NCBI GenBank assembly: GCA_029916745.1
Contig: JARXWK010000002.1
Coordinates: forward strand, 94,984 to 158,983
Reading direction: 5' to 3'
DNA: 64,000 nt
Origin: Dysgonomonadaceae bacterium PH5-43
Lineage (GTDB): Bacteria; Bacteroidota; Bacteroidia; Bacteroidales; Azobacteroidaceae
Part shown: positions 33,163 to 42,431 of the stretch, one piece after another
Layout of the letters: every line of letters begins with the position of its first letter
Position numbering within the stretch: position 1 is the first letter of the stretch
Notes under the pieces: generated by a model
Database searches by the model: none
Seen by the model: only the letters and a program-made list of their open reading frames with translations
What the model was told of the DNA's origin: nothing
Position numbers and translations under genes: made by a program

Positions 33163-34631
33163 AGTTAAAATTAGAATTAACCAACAATATCTTGTGCATT
33201 TCTCCAGCATTAAGTTTCGTTGAGGCTTTGTGCCGGGAAAAAGGACTTTCAGAAAAAGAAAACAAACAGTTTCAATTGGCGTTGGAAGAAGTGCTTTCCA
33301 ATGTAGTTCAACACGCATTTGATAACAATGAAGAATCCTTTTTTGATGTATTTATTACGGATACCTCATCGTATATTGAAATCAAAATTCGCGAATTAGG
33401 CATTCCTTTTATCTGGGAAAATGCACAACAGTTCGACCCGACACAGATTCATAGTGTAGACGATGCCGTCAATCAAAAAGGATTGGGAACGTATATTATT
33501 TCCCAAATGGTTGATAAATTGGAGTACAAATATCTGGGAGTCAAAGGGAAAGAAACCATTTTGATAAAACATATCAACAATCCGCAGGTTACCGAGTATA
33601 AACACAAAACAAAACCGAAAGTCCATTACAGACCAGAAGATATTACCGTTCATTTGTTTGAGGAAAAAGAATCCTTGAATGTAGCTCGCTGTTTATACTC
33701 GACTTATGGTTATTCTTATCTAAAATTTGCCATGTATGAGCCTAAGTATCTGTGTGAAGTGGCTAAACAAGAAGATACGATAATTGTGACGGCGGTTGCT
33801 TCCGATAATGAAGTGGCAGGGGTGATAATCGGAAAAGAAGACGAATCGACCAACGGGATTATGGAAATCGGTTCATTAGTAGTTGCTCCAGAGTTCCGGG
33901 GGCTTCATCTTGCCGAATCGCTTTTCGCGACTATACAGAATGAAATAGCTCGCTCTACTCGGAATGGAGTTTTCGCAGAGTGTGTAACGATACATCTGGC
34001 AAGTCAACGTGTTTCTTTGAAAGCTGGATTGAAACCTTGTGCAGTGTTGCTCAATCAAATACCTAATAGTGTAAATTTCAAAGAGTTTGATAAACAACGA
34101 TCCGAACGGCAAACTTTTATACTTGTCTATATGAGTATGACCGATAGAAAAAGTCGAATATACCTACCCTCAAATCATACAGATAAGATAAAACGAATTT
34201 ACGAGCGTATAAATGTAGAATACGAAGTATTAACGACTACTAACGAACTTCCAAACGTGTGCGACCTTGCAGTTCAACGCAATGATACGTCTGGTATTAG
34301 CATTATTTTTGTCAAGCGGATAGGTGCTGATTTAGGTTCGTTCTTAAGCCGTATTCTGAGACTTTCCGAATTTTCGAAAATAAAAACTTGGAGTCTCTAT
34401 CTTTATATGCATGACCCTCAATTAGAGTATGCAATAGAAGAGGCTGAAAAGGCCAATTTTATCTTTACAGGAATATTACCGGGAACGGATAATGGTGATT
34501 TGTTGATAATGCAAAATGCAACTGATGTTGAATGGATACGAGAAGAAGTACTTCTGGTAGAACCTGAAAAAGATGAATGGATGCTCGATTATATCGAAGA
34601 TAGGTACAACGAAATTAAAGAAAAACAATGA
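33159..34631 (+). CDS. Fusion of RsbW-like HATPase and GNAT acetyltransferase
   Basis: A 490-residue protein. Residues about 1-140 are a GHKL ATPase with N-box LALEEVLSNVVQHAF and G-box QKGLGTYIISQMVD, close in type to the switch kinase at 27512. Residues about 165-320 are a GNAT domain with VAGVIIGKEDE and EIGSLVVAPEFRGLHLAESLF, the acetyl-CoA binding loop. Residues 330-490 look like a second, degenerate alpha/beta domain. The pairing suggests that the switch kinase target or the pathway product is acylated. It starts with GTG overlapping the LuxC-PaaK stop and overlaps the MFS gene by 4 bp. Confidence 0.82.
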   Translation: MKLKLELTNNILCISPALSFVEALCREKGLSEKENKQFQLALEEVLSNVVQHAFDNNEESFFDVFITDTSSYIEIKIRELGIPFIWENAQQFDPTQIHSVDDAVNQKGLGTYIISQMVDKLEYKYLGVKGKETILIKHINNPQVTEYKHKTKPKVHYRPEDITVHLFEEKESLNVARCLYSTYGYSYLKFAMYEPKYLCEVAKQEDTIIVTAVASDNEVAGVIIGKEDESTNGIMEIGSLVVAPEFRGLHLAESLFATIQNEIARSTRNGVFAECVTIHLASQRVSLKAGLKPCAVLLNQIPNSVNFKEFDKQRSERQTFILVYMSMTDRKSRIYLPSNHTDKIKRIYERINVEYEVLTTTNELPNVCDLAVQRNDTSGISIIFVKRIGADLGSFLSRILRLSEFSKIKTWSLYLYMHDPQLEYAIEEAEKANFIFTGILPGTDNGDLLIMQNATDVEWIREEVLLVEPEKDEWMLDYIEDRYNEIKEKQ

Positions 34632-35851
34632 AAGAAAGTATATTTGGAGTTCCTGATTTTAGGAATTTGTATGCAGCTAGATTTATATCAACTGTCGGTG
34701 CCAAGTTTTTTGCTTTAGCTGTTTCTTGGTGGATATTAGATTCTGGTTTTGAACGCGCAAACACGCTACTAGGTGTTATTATGGCTGCTACAGCCATAGG
34801 AACTTTTGGTTTTGCTCCTTTTATGGGAACTTTTGCGGATAAGTATAATAAAAAGAAAACAATGATGGCGGCTTTACTTGGGGGTGCTATTGTTTTGGGA
34901 ATTATTATAGCAATATTTCCAGTGTTTAATAAAATACCTTTGTTGTTTGCCGTTTTTGCTATTTTTATATATGCTTTTGAGCCGCTTTTTGAAACATCTA
35001 TGCAAGGCAGCCTTAATTATATTGTTAAACCCGAATTGCTACCAAATGCCGTTTCAACAGTTAGCGGTATTACTTCTTTTTCGCAAGCTTTGGGTGCCGC
35101 GTTTGCTGGGGTAGCTATTGCTGTTTTAGGAGTGGTTGGAGCCTTTTCGTTAGACTGTGCCTGTTATTTAGTTTCAATTCTGCTGGTTTGGAGAGTTACA
35201 ACCAAATTGCCAGTCAATAAGCCTATTCCTGGTGAAAAAGCGTCTTCCTATTGGACCGAATTAGCTGAGGGATTTAGGTATATATACAAAGAAAAACCTT
35301 TGTTTTACCTTTTAATTTTTTTCGGAGTAATCAACTTATGGGTTTCTCCTATCGTATTGGCTATTCCTATAATTACGAAAGATGTTTTCGATGGAACTCC
35401 TTTACTTATGTCGGGGTATGAAGTGGCTATGGCGGCAGGTATCATTTTTATAACAACGCTTTTGGGGTATGTCAAAAAGAAGTTCGACCGTTATCGTTGG
35501 AGCTTTTATTCCTTGTTGCTCTGCGGTGTTTCATTGACATTATTCTCGTTTTGTACGACTATTTTTCCGACGTTTGTTTTTATGGTTCTTTTTGGTTTGG
35601 GTATGGGAATGGTAAATTTATCAATGATGACAATTTTTCAGACTTACGTTCCACCGTATATTCAAGGTCGTTTCTTTTCTATTGTAAATACAATTGCAGG
35701 AGCGGTAATTCCCTTGAGTTATGCTTTTGTAGGCGTGTTGAGTGATTATTTTGGAATTATGACTCTTATGACAATGAACGGTATTCTGTTGCTTTTAACT
35801 TCTTTTGCAATGTTGTTTATACCAAAAATTAAAGGAGAATATATAATATAA
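34628..35851 (+). CDS. MFS efflux-type transporter
   Basis: A 407-residue transporter with about 12 membrane helices, of the group of 3-type/macrolide-efflux MFS exporters (MFS_1/MFS_3). Loop 2-3 carries GTFADKYNKKKTMM, the usual motif A. It overlaps the HATPase-GNAT gene by 4 bp (ATGA), so it belongs to the LuxC/LuxE cluster and may export its product; this is inference. Its base composition is again AT-rich like the host genes. After it come a long hairpin and repeat copy C. Confidence 0.85.
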   Translation: MKESIFGVPDFRNLYAARFISTVGAKFFALAVSWWILDSGFERANTLLGVIMAATAIGTFGFAPFMGTFADKYNKKKTMMAALLGGAIVLGIIIAIFPVFNKIPLLFAVFAIFIYAFEPLFETSMQGSLNYIVKPELLPNAVSTVSGITSFSQALGAAFAGVAIAVLGVVGAFSLDCACYLVSILLVWRVTTKLPVNKPIPGEKASSYWTELAEGFRYIYKEKPLFYLLIFFGVINLWVSPIVLAIPIITKDVFDGTPLLMSGYEVAMAAGIIFITTLLGYVKKKFDRYRWSFYSLLLCGVSLTLFSFCTTIFPTFVFMVLFGLGMGMVNLSMMTIFQTYVPPYIQGRFFSIVNTIAGAVIPLSYAFVGVLSDYFGIMTLMTMNGILLLLTSFAMLFIPKIKGEYII

Positions 35852-35900
35852 AAATGCCTGTTTGCAAAGAACAGTTTATTCTCTAAAAACAATTAGAATT

Positions 35901-36011
35901 GAACTAAGAACTAAGAGTGAAGAACTAAGAGCGCACAGCATCGTCTGTGGCTGTTGAAATACATTGTCGCTTTGCGCCAATTCTTAGTTCTTCACTCTTA
36001 GTTCTTAGTTC
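35901..36011. repeat. Long hairpin repeat, copy 1
   Basis: A perfect 30-bp inverted repeat: left arm 35901-35930, starting GAACTAAGAACTAAGAGTGA, and right arm 35982-36011. The 51-nt loop ends with GTCGCTTTGCGCCAA, also found (inverted) in the loop of copy 2 at 60819-60909. It probably forms a cruciform or RNA hairpin that can terminate transcription after the MFS gene. Confidence 0.85.
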
Positions 36012-36018
36012 AAAAAAA

Positions 36019-36523
36019 AAGCTTCACTTAGGGTCGTCTTTCTACTAAGAGACCCCTTCTCTCTCTTAGTAGAAAGGCGAGGTCTCTCTACTAAGAACGA
36101 CGGGGTGGTTCTACTAAGAGAGATTAGGCGGTTCTATAAAGAGCAGCATCGGGTCTCTACTAAGAAGCAGCTCGCCTATCTAGTAACAACGACAAGGGGT
36201 ATCTACTGAGAGCGGCAAGGGGTATCTTATAAGAAACAGCACGCCTCTTTAGTAACAACGATAAGAAGGTTCTGCTAATAAGCGGTGAAGTGTTTCACAA
36301 GAGAGATAGAGCCGTCCATTTGTCCACACGCTAAATTTTACGCTCTTCTCCGAGAGTTAAGGAATTACAGATAGTTTCCTATTTGGGTTGTTTGCTTACC
36401 CTCTTGCCTTCGCTTTATGAATTAAGCAAAGGGTATATAATATCAAAATAATATCAAGAAGAGTAGTCTTGTGAAAATAAGTAAGTAGAGAAAATGTCGA
36501 GAATTTGGGCGAAATAGAAAAAG
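36019..36523 (+). repeat. 500-bp dispersed repeat, copy C
   Basis: Same orientation as A. The first two units are inverted to each other (TTTCTACTAAGAGA and TCTCTTAGTAGAAA), a perfect 14-bp hairpin. About a dozen units follow to about 36300, then the conserved segment to GAAATAGAAAAAG. Homology to D goes on for some bases (GTTTTATC). Confidence 0.9.
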
Positions 36524-36651
36524 TTTTATCGGATAGTAATAATTTATTACTGATTTTTATTTTCTAAATAAAATAAATACGCTTAACTTTGCACTCCTTT
36601 AAACAAAAAGGATTATAAGGCTTGATAATTAAACAATTAAATATATAATCA

Positions 36652-38016
36652 ATGAACGTTACATTAAAAAACATCGACCAAGTAAATGCTAAATTAACAA
36701 TTGCAGTAGTTAAAGAAGATTATCAACCACAAGTAGATAAAGCTTTAGCGGATATTCGTAAAACTATAGTTATTGATGGATTTCGTAAAGGATTTGCTCC
36801 TAAAGGACGCATACAGGCATTGTATGGTAAATCAGTTTTAGTTGACGAGATTAATAAATTGGTTTCAAATAAACTTTATACATATATAAGAGAAGAAAAA
36901 CTTAACGTATTAGGAGAACCTCTTCCATCGTTAGACGAACAAAAACCTTTGGATTTCGATAATCAACAAGATTATGAGTTTACTTTCGATTTAGGTTTAG
37001 CTCCTGAAGTTAATATCTCTTTAACTAAAGAAGATAAAATCACTTATTATGCAGTTAAAGTTACAGACGAAATGATAGAAAAACAAATCGGATCGTATAA
37101 AGCTAACTACGGAACTTATGAAGAAGTAGATTCTGTTGAAGAAAAAGATATGGTTAAGGGTCTGTTAGTTGAGTTAGACGAAACAGGAGCACCCAAAGCA
37201 GACGGAATAAATGACGATTCGGCAGTTTTAATGCCTTCTTATATTAAAGAAGAAACTGAAAAAGCTAAATTTGTTGCAGCTAAAAAAGGAGATGTGATTA
37301 CTTTTAATCCTTATAAAGCTTACGAAGGTAACGAGGTTGAACTTGCATCTTTCTTAAAGATAGCTAAAGAAGTTGTGAAAGATTGTCAAAGCGATTTCTC
37401 TTTTACTATTACAGAAATTACTCGCTACAAAGAAGCTGAAATGAATAAAGACTTGTTCGACAAAGTATTCGGACCAGATACTATAGCTACAGAAGAAGAG
37501 TTTAAAGCTAAAATAAAAGAGATTTTAGAAGAACAACTTGCTCCTGAAAGTGATTATAAGTTTATACTTGATGCTAAAGCTATTTTAGATGAAAAAGGTA
37601 AGGAAATTCAACTTCCTGATGAGTTCCTTAAAAGATGGTTGTTAGCTTCTGATGAAGAAAATAAAATAAAATCGATAGATGAAGAATATCCTAAAATTGT
37701 AGCAGACCTAAGATTTCATTTAATAAAAGAAGGTATTCTTAAGAGTAATGACATAAAGGTAGAAGCGGAAGAAATTAAAGCACAAGCTATTAAAACTACT
37801 CGCGCTCAGTTTGCACAATACGGTATGACAAATATTCCTGATAATGTATTGGAAGGATATTCTCAGGATATGCTTAAAAAAGAAGAAACTGTTAGAAACT
37901 TAGTTGATAAAGTGGCAGAAGAAAAACTTATGGCAGTACTTAAAAAACAAGCAACAGTTAAAACTAAAAAAGTAACAGTAGAAGAACTTGGTAAATTGTT
38001 CGAAACAGAAGCTTAA
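36652..38016 (+). CDS. tig: Trigger factor
   Basis: A 454-residue ribosome-associated chaperone. The N-terminal ribosome-binding motif GFRKGFAPKGRI lies at about 44-55 (the usual GFRxGxxP). The middle PPIase-like domain is diverged, as is common in Bacteroidota. The C-terminal chaperone arms are helical and very rich in Lys and Glu. It is followed by clpP (28 bp) and clpX, the usual quality-control neighbourhood. A -7 box TAACTTTG at 36584 with a leader of about 60 nt is likely its promoter, placed directly after repeat copy C. Confidence 0.93.
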   Translation: MNVTLKNIDQVNAKLTIAVVKEDYQPQVDKALADIRKTIVIDGFRKGFAPKGRIQALYGKSVLVDEINKLVSNKLYTYIREEKLNVLGEPLPSLDEQKPLDFDNQQDYEFTFDLGLAPEVNISLTKEDKITYYAVKVTDEMIEKQIGSYKANYGTYEEVDSVEEKDMVKGLLVELDETGAPKADGINDDSAVLMPSYIKEETEKAKFVAAKKGDVITFNPYKAYEGNEVELASFLKIAKEVVKDCQSDFSFTITEITRYKEAEMNKDLFDKVFGPDTIATEEEFKAKIKEILEEQLAPESDYKFILDAKAILDEKGKEIQLPDEFLKRWLLASDEENKIKSIDEEYPKIVADLRFHLIKEGILKSNDIKVEAEEIKAQAIKTTRAQFAQYGMTNIPDNVLEGYSQDMLKKEETVRNLVDKVAEEKLMAVLKKQATVKTKKVTVEELGKLFETEA

Positions 38017-38044
38017 TATAAACGACTAAAATAAACAAAACGCA

Positions 38045-38710
38045 ATGAATGAATTTAATAAATATGCAACAAGGCATTTGGGCATAAACTCTAATGCGTT
38101 GGATAAATATACTCGCATATCTAACGATATGCTTACTCCTAATATAATGGAGGAACGTCAACTGAATGTTACTCAAATGGATGTGTTCTCTCGTTTGATG
38201 ATGGATCGTATTATCTTTTTGGGTTCGCAAATCAATAATGATGTGGCTAATATAATACAAGCTCAATTATTGTTCTTAGATTCATCAGATCCGGGTAAAG
38301 ATATTTCTATATATATCAACTCTCCTGGCGGTTCTGTTTATGATGGCTATGGTATTTACGATACTATGCAATTTATATCGAGCGACGTAGCAACTATCTG
38401 TACAGGTATGGCAGCTTCTATGGCCGCTGTATTGCTTGTTGCTGGAGCTAATGGCAAACGCTCGGCTCTTAAACATTCGAGAGTGATGATTCATCAACCT
38501 TTAGGAGGTGCTCAGGGGCAGGCTTCTGATATAGAAATTACAGCTCGTGAGATACTGAAAGTTAAACAAGAGATATATACAATAATATCTGATCATTCAG
38601 GGCAACCTTACGAGAAAGTAGTACAAGATGGAGATCGTGATTTTTGGATGTCTTCGGAAGAAGCCCTTAAATATGGAATGATTGACCAAGTATTAGCTAA
38701 AAAGAAATAA
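38045..38710 (+). CDS. clpP: ATP-dependent Clp protease proteolytic subunit
   Basis: A 221-residue serine peptidase that forms the 14-mer chamber used by ClpX (and ClpC/A where present). The catalytic Ser is in GMAASMAAVLL, the His in MIHQPLGGAQGQA, and the oligomer motifs SPGGSVYDGYGIYDTM and YGMIDQVL are normal. A first stretch of about 25 residues may be a propeptide. The stop codon shares one base with the clpX start codon. Confidence 0.96.
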   Translation: MNEFNKYATRHLGINSNALDKYTRISNDMLTPNIMEERQLNVTQMDVFSRLMMDRIIFLGSQINNDVANIIQAQLLFLDSSDPGKDISIYINSPGGSVYDGYGIYDTMQFISSDVATICTGMAASMAAVLLVAGANGKRSALKHSRVMIHQPLGGAQGQASDIEITAREILKVKQEIYTIISDHSGQPYEKVVQDGDRDFWMSSEEALKYGMIDQVLAKKK

Positions 38711-39951
38711 TGGCGAAACAACGAATATCGAGAAAGTGTAGTTTTTGTGGGAGAGAGGAGTCGGAGGTAGAAATACTTCTTACAGGAATAGATGGGTTTA
38801 TTTGTAATGACTGCGCTCAAAGAGCCAATGATATTGTTTTAGAGGCTGCAAAGGCAGAGAAATTAAACGATAAATTTCATATACCTGACGATCAACTCCC
38901 TCGTCCTAAAGATATAAAAGAATTTTTAGACCAATATGTTGTTGGGCAAGATGATGCTAAGCGTTATTTGTCGGTGTCGGTTTATAATCATTATAAACGT
39001 TTGATGCAAGAAACGTCAGATAGCGATGATGTGGAAATTGAAAAGTCTAATATCATAATGGTAGGTTCAACAGGAACCGGTAAAACTCTTCTTGCAAAAA
39101 CTATAGCTCGTTTATTAAAAGTTCCGTTTACTATTGTAGATGCAACAGTGTTGACCGAAGCTGGTTATGTAGGTGAAGATATAGAAAGCCTTTTGACTCG
39201 ATTGTTGCAAGTAGCCGACTATAAAGTGGAAGAGGCTGAAAGAGGTATTGTGTTTATCGACGAAATAGATAAAATAGCTCGCAAAGGCGATAACCCATCT
39301 ATAACAAGAGATGTTAGCGGGGAAGGAGTTCAGCAAGGTTTACTAAAACTGTTAGAGGGCTCTGTAGTTAATGTGCCTCCTCAGGGAGGGCGTAAACACC
39401 CCGACCAAAAGATGATTCAGGTAAACACGAAGAATATTTTGTTTATATGTGGAGGAGCTTTTGATGGTATAGACAAAAAGATAGCTCAACGCTTAAATAC
39501 TCAGGTTGTTGGTTATGCAGCAGCAAACAGCAATAAAAACATAGATAGAAATAATCTACTTAAATATATTGCTCCTCAAGACTTAAAAGCTTTCGGGCTG
39601 ATACCTGAGATTATCGGACGACTACCTATACTTACGTATCTGCAACCTTTGGATAGAGACACTCTTCGTAGTATACTAACTGAACCAAAAAACTCTATCA
39701 TAAAACAATACACCAAAATGTTTGCTATGGATAATGTAACTCTTACATTTGAAAACGACGTTCTTGACTATATTGTGGATAAAGCTGTAGAGTTTAAGCT
39801 GGGCGCAAGAGGGTTACGCTCAATAACCGAAAGCATTATGATTGATGCTATGTTTGAAATTCCTTCTTCGGGAAAAGAATCATTTAATGTTACTTTGGCC
39901 TATGCGAAAGAAAGAGTTGAGAGCTTAGATAACCAATATGCTAATTCTTAA
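38710..39951 (+). CDS. clpX: ClpX ATPase, unfoldase subunit of ClpXP
   Basis: A 413-residue AAA+ unfoldase. It has the N-terminal zinc finger (CSFCGREE then CNDCA), Walker [14 protein letters not shown] near 118, Walker [12 protein letters not shown] and the sensor-2 GARGLRSI near the C-terminus. It recognises and unfolds substrates for ClpP. It is complete for the family. The start is ATG at 38710, overlapping the clpP stop by one base. Confidence 0.96.
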   Translation: MAKQRISRKCSFCGREESEVEILLTGIDGFICNDCAQRANDIVLEAAKAEKLNDKFHIPDDQLPRPKDIKEFLDQYVVGQDDAKRYLSVSVYNHYKRLMQETSDSDDVEIEKSNIIMVGSTGTGKTLLAKTIARLLKVPFTIVDATVLTEAGYVGEDIESLLTRLLQVADYKVEEAERGIVFIDEIDKIARKGDNPSITRDVSGEGVQQGLLKLLEGSVVNVPPQGGRKHPDQKMIQVNTKNILFICGGAFDGIDKKIAQRLNTQVVGYAAANSNKNIDRNNLLKYIAPQDLKAFGLIPEIIGRLPILTYLQPLDRDTLRSILTEPKNSIIKQYTKMFAMDNVTLTFENDVLDYIVDKAVEFKLGARGLRSITESIMIDAMFEIPSSGKESFNVTLAYAKERVESLDNQYANS

Positions 39952-39983
39952 TGTAACTTTTCGAAAAAAAAGTTTTGAAATTA

Positions 39984-40015
39984 TTGCATTTTTAAAATAC
40001 AATAATATACCTTTG
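39984..40015 (+). promoter_or_regulatory. recQ promoter
   Basis: TTG (39984-39986), a 21-bp spacer and TACCTTTG (40008-40015). Transcription starts near 40022, so the ATG at 40056 has a leader of about 34 nt. Confidence 0.6.
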
Positions 40016-40055
40016 TTATAAAGTGTAAGCTATACATAATTTATACTTAGTGTAT

Positions 40056-42242
40056 ATGACAAAGAAAGATTTTTTGATAGAAGCTTTAAAGGCGCATTTT
40101 GGATTTGATTCGTTTAAGGGAAATCAAGAATTGGTTATTCGTAGCGTATTAGAAGGTAGAGATGCTTTTGTGTTAATGCCTACAGGTGGCGGTAAATCGT
40201 TATGCTATCAATTGCCAGCCCTTTTAATGAATGGTACGGCAGTAATAATATCTCCTTTAATTGCTTTGATGAAAAACCAAGTAGATGCTATGCGAAGCTT
40301 TAGCGAAGACGATGGTATCGCTCATTTTATTAATTCATCATTAAATAAATCAGCAATAGAAGGCGTAAAACAAGATGTTATAGCTGGGAAAACAAAACTT
40401 TTATATGTGGCTCCAGAATCTTTAACAAAAGAAGATAATATCGAGTTTTTAAGACAAGTGCCAGTTTCTTTTTATGCAGTAGATGAGGCTCATTGTATTT
40501 CTGAGTGGGGGCACGATTTTCGTCCAGAATATAGACGTATCAGACCTATCATTAATGAAATAGAACGACGCCCATTGATTGCGTTAACAGCAACAGCTAC
40601 ACCTAAAGTTCAACACGATATTCAAAAGAATTTAGGTATGATGGATGCCGTTGTATATAAATCATCTTTTAATAGAGCTAATTTATATTACGAAGTTCGT
40701 CAAAAAAATAAAGAAATAGATAAAGAAATAGTCAAGTTTATAAAAGGGAATCAAGGAAAGTCGGGAATTATTTATTGCCTTTCAAGAAAGAAAGTTGAAG
40801 ATATAGCAGAGATATTAAAAGCTAATGGTATAAACGCTTTAGCATATCATGCAGGAATGGACTCGCAAGTTCGCTCCGAAAATCAAGATAAATTCTTAAT
40901 GGAAGATGTAGATGTTATAGTGGCAACTATAGCATTTGGTATGGGGATAGATAAACCAGATGTGAGATATGTGATTCACTATGATATACCCAAAAGTTTA
41001 GAAGGTTATTATCAGGAAACAGGACGAGCAGGGCGAGATGGAGGAGAAGGAAAATGTATTGTTTTTTATGCAAATAAAGATTTGCTTAAGTTAGAAAAGT
41101 TTATGCAAGGCAAGCCTCTTTCGGAGCAAGAAATAGGTAAACAGTTGCTTGAAGAGACGAGGGCGTATGCGGAAACTTCTATGTGTAGAAGAAAATCTCT
41201 TCTTCATTACTTTGGAGAAGATTATGTAGAAGAAAATTGTGGAAATTGTGATAATTGTTTAAACCCTAAAAAACAAGTGGAAGCGAAGGAATTATTAATA
41301 TCGGTTTTAGAAACCGTAGAGATTTTAAATAATAAATTTAAGGCAGATCATATTATAAGTATTTTACAAGGTAAAAGAACTTCAGAAATTATTTCGTACG
41401 AACACGATGAGTTAGATGCTTTTGGTTCTGGGAAAGATGAAGATGAAAAAACTTGGAGTGCTGTTATAAGGCAAGCTATGATTGCTGGCTTTTTGGATAA
41501 AGATATTGAAAACTATGGATTGCTTAAGCTTACGGCTGAAGGTAAGAAATATCTGAATAATCCTCAGTCTTTTAAAATAGTAAAAGATAAAGATTTTGAT
41601 GAAGATGACACGGTAGATGAAACTCCTGTTAGAGGAGGTGCTTCTTGTGCGGTCGACCCAGTGTTGTATTCTATGATGAAAGATCTTAGAAAGAAAATAT
41701 CTAAGAAACTTGGAGTGCCTACTTATGTGATTTTCCAAGATCCATCGTTGGAGGCAATGGCTACAAGTTACCCTATTACTATAGAAGAACTTCAAAATGT
41801 GCCGGGTGTTGGCGCAGGGAAAGCAAAACGCTATGGAGAGGAATTTATAGAATTGATTAAGCGTCACGTAGAAGAGAATGAAATAGAGCGTCCTGAAGAT
41901 TTAAGAGTGCGTACTGTGGCAAACAAATCTAAGCTTAAAGTGTTTGTGGTACAAAGCATCGACCGTAAAGTGGCTTTAGATGATATTGCGGTTACTAAAG
42001 GATTAGAGTTTAGTGAACTTTTAGACGAAATAGAAACTATAGTTTATTCTGGTACTCGTATTAACATAGATTATTTCTTGAACGAAATAATGGACGACGA
42101 TCACATGGAAGATATTTATATGTATTTCAAAGAGTCGGAAACAGATGATTTAGAAGAGGCTATAAATGAATTAGGCGCAGACTATACAGAAGAAGAAATA
42201 AGATTGGTTAAGATTAAGTTCTTGTCGGAAATGGCAAATTAA
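40056..42242 (+). CDS. recQ: ATP-dependent DNA helicase RecQ
   Basis: A 728-residue 3'-5' helicase for recombination and repair. Walker A is MPTGGGKSLCYQLP, the DEAH box lies in VDEAHCISEWGHDF, motif VI in YYQETGRAGRDG. The RQC zinc ligands are in SMCRRKSLL and CGNCDNC, and the HRDC domain is near 545-620 (DPSLEAMATSYP, VPGVGAGKAKRYG). About 100 further residues follow, as usual for Bacteroidota RecQ. A GTG two codons upstream (40050) is possible, but the ATG fits the family. Confidence 0.95.
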   Translation: MTKKDFLIEALKAHFGFDSFKGNQELVIRSVLEGRDAFVLMPTGGGKSLCYQLPALLMNGTAVIISPLIALMKNQVDAMRSFSEDDGIAHFINSSLNKSAIEGVKQDVIAGKTKLLYVAPESLTKEDNIEFLRQVPVSFYAVDEAHCISEWGHDFRPEYRRIRPIINEIERRPLIALTATATPKVQHDIQKNLGMMDAVVYKSSFNRANLYYEVRQKNKEIDKEIVKFIKGNQGKSGIIYCLSRKKVEDIAEILKANGINALAYHAGMDSQVRSENQDKFLMEDVDVIVATIAFGMGIDKPDVRYVIHYDIPKSLEGYYQETGRAGRDGGEGKCIVFYANKDLLKLEKFMQGKPLSEQEIGKQLLEETRAYAETSMCRRKSLLHYFGEDYVEENCGNCDNCLNPKKQVEAKELLISVLETVEILNNKFKADHIISILQGKRTSEIISYEHDELDAFGSGKDEDEKTWSAVIRQAMIAGFLDKDIENYGLLKLTAEGKKYLNNPQSFKIVKDKDFDEDDTVDETPVRGGASCAVDPVLYSMMKDLRKKISKKLGVPTYVIFQDPSLEAMATSYPITIEELQNVPGVGAGKAKRYGEEFIELIKRHVEENEIERPEDLRVRTVANKSKLKVFVVQSIDRKVALDDIAVTKGLEFSELLDEIETIVYSGTRINIDYFLNEIMDDDHMEDIYMYFKESETDDLEEAINELGADYTEEEIRLVKIKFLSEMAN

Positions 42243-42293
42243 TAACGGTAAACTTATAATTTATAACTTTTTCGCAAGTATTTGTTTGAATTG

Positions 42294-42325
42294 TTTGTTT
42301 TGTGTGTGAGTTTTATTTAACTTTG
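42294..42325 (+). promoter_or_regulatory. Promoter of the leucine operon
   Basis: TTTG (42294-42297), exactly 20 bp, then TAACTTTG (42318-42325). Transcription is expected near 42332, 16 nt before the leader-peptide ATG. Confidence 0.75.
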
Positions 42326-42347
42326 TCGCCGTAAAGCAATATAGATT

Positions 42348-42431
42348 ATGAATAAGTATATAAATACATCACTAAATGTTCTTGATATTCTCCTGCTCCA
42401 ATACAGAGAGAAGCGAGTTTGGTGTGTATAG
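42348..42431 (+). CDS. Leucine leader peptide (27 aa)
   Basis: A short frame reading MNKYINTSLNVLDILLLQYR and ending VWCV. Five of its residues are Leu, including three in a row at 15-17 (CTC CTG CTC), the hallmark of a leader peptide for attenuation. The start codon lies just after the predicted transcription start. Its stop is followed by a strong terminator 32 nt downstream and then by leuA. Confidence 0.65.
   Translation: MNKYINTSLNVLDILLLQYREKRVWCV

Larger units (their letters stand above)
35852..36651. other. Gene-free stretch with hairpin repeat and repeat copy C, upstream of tig
   Basis: No gene is seen in 800 bp. It holds a 30-bp-arm hairpin (35901-36011), copy C of the 500-bp repeat starting 7 bp later, and the tig promoter region (-7 box TAACTTTG at 36584-36591). 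Confidence 0.6.
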
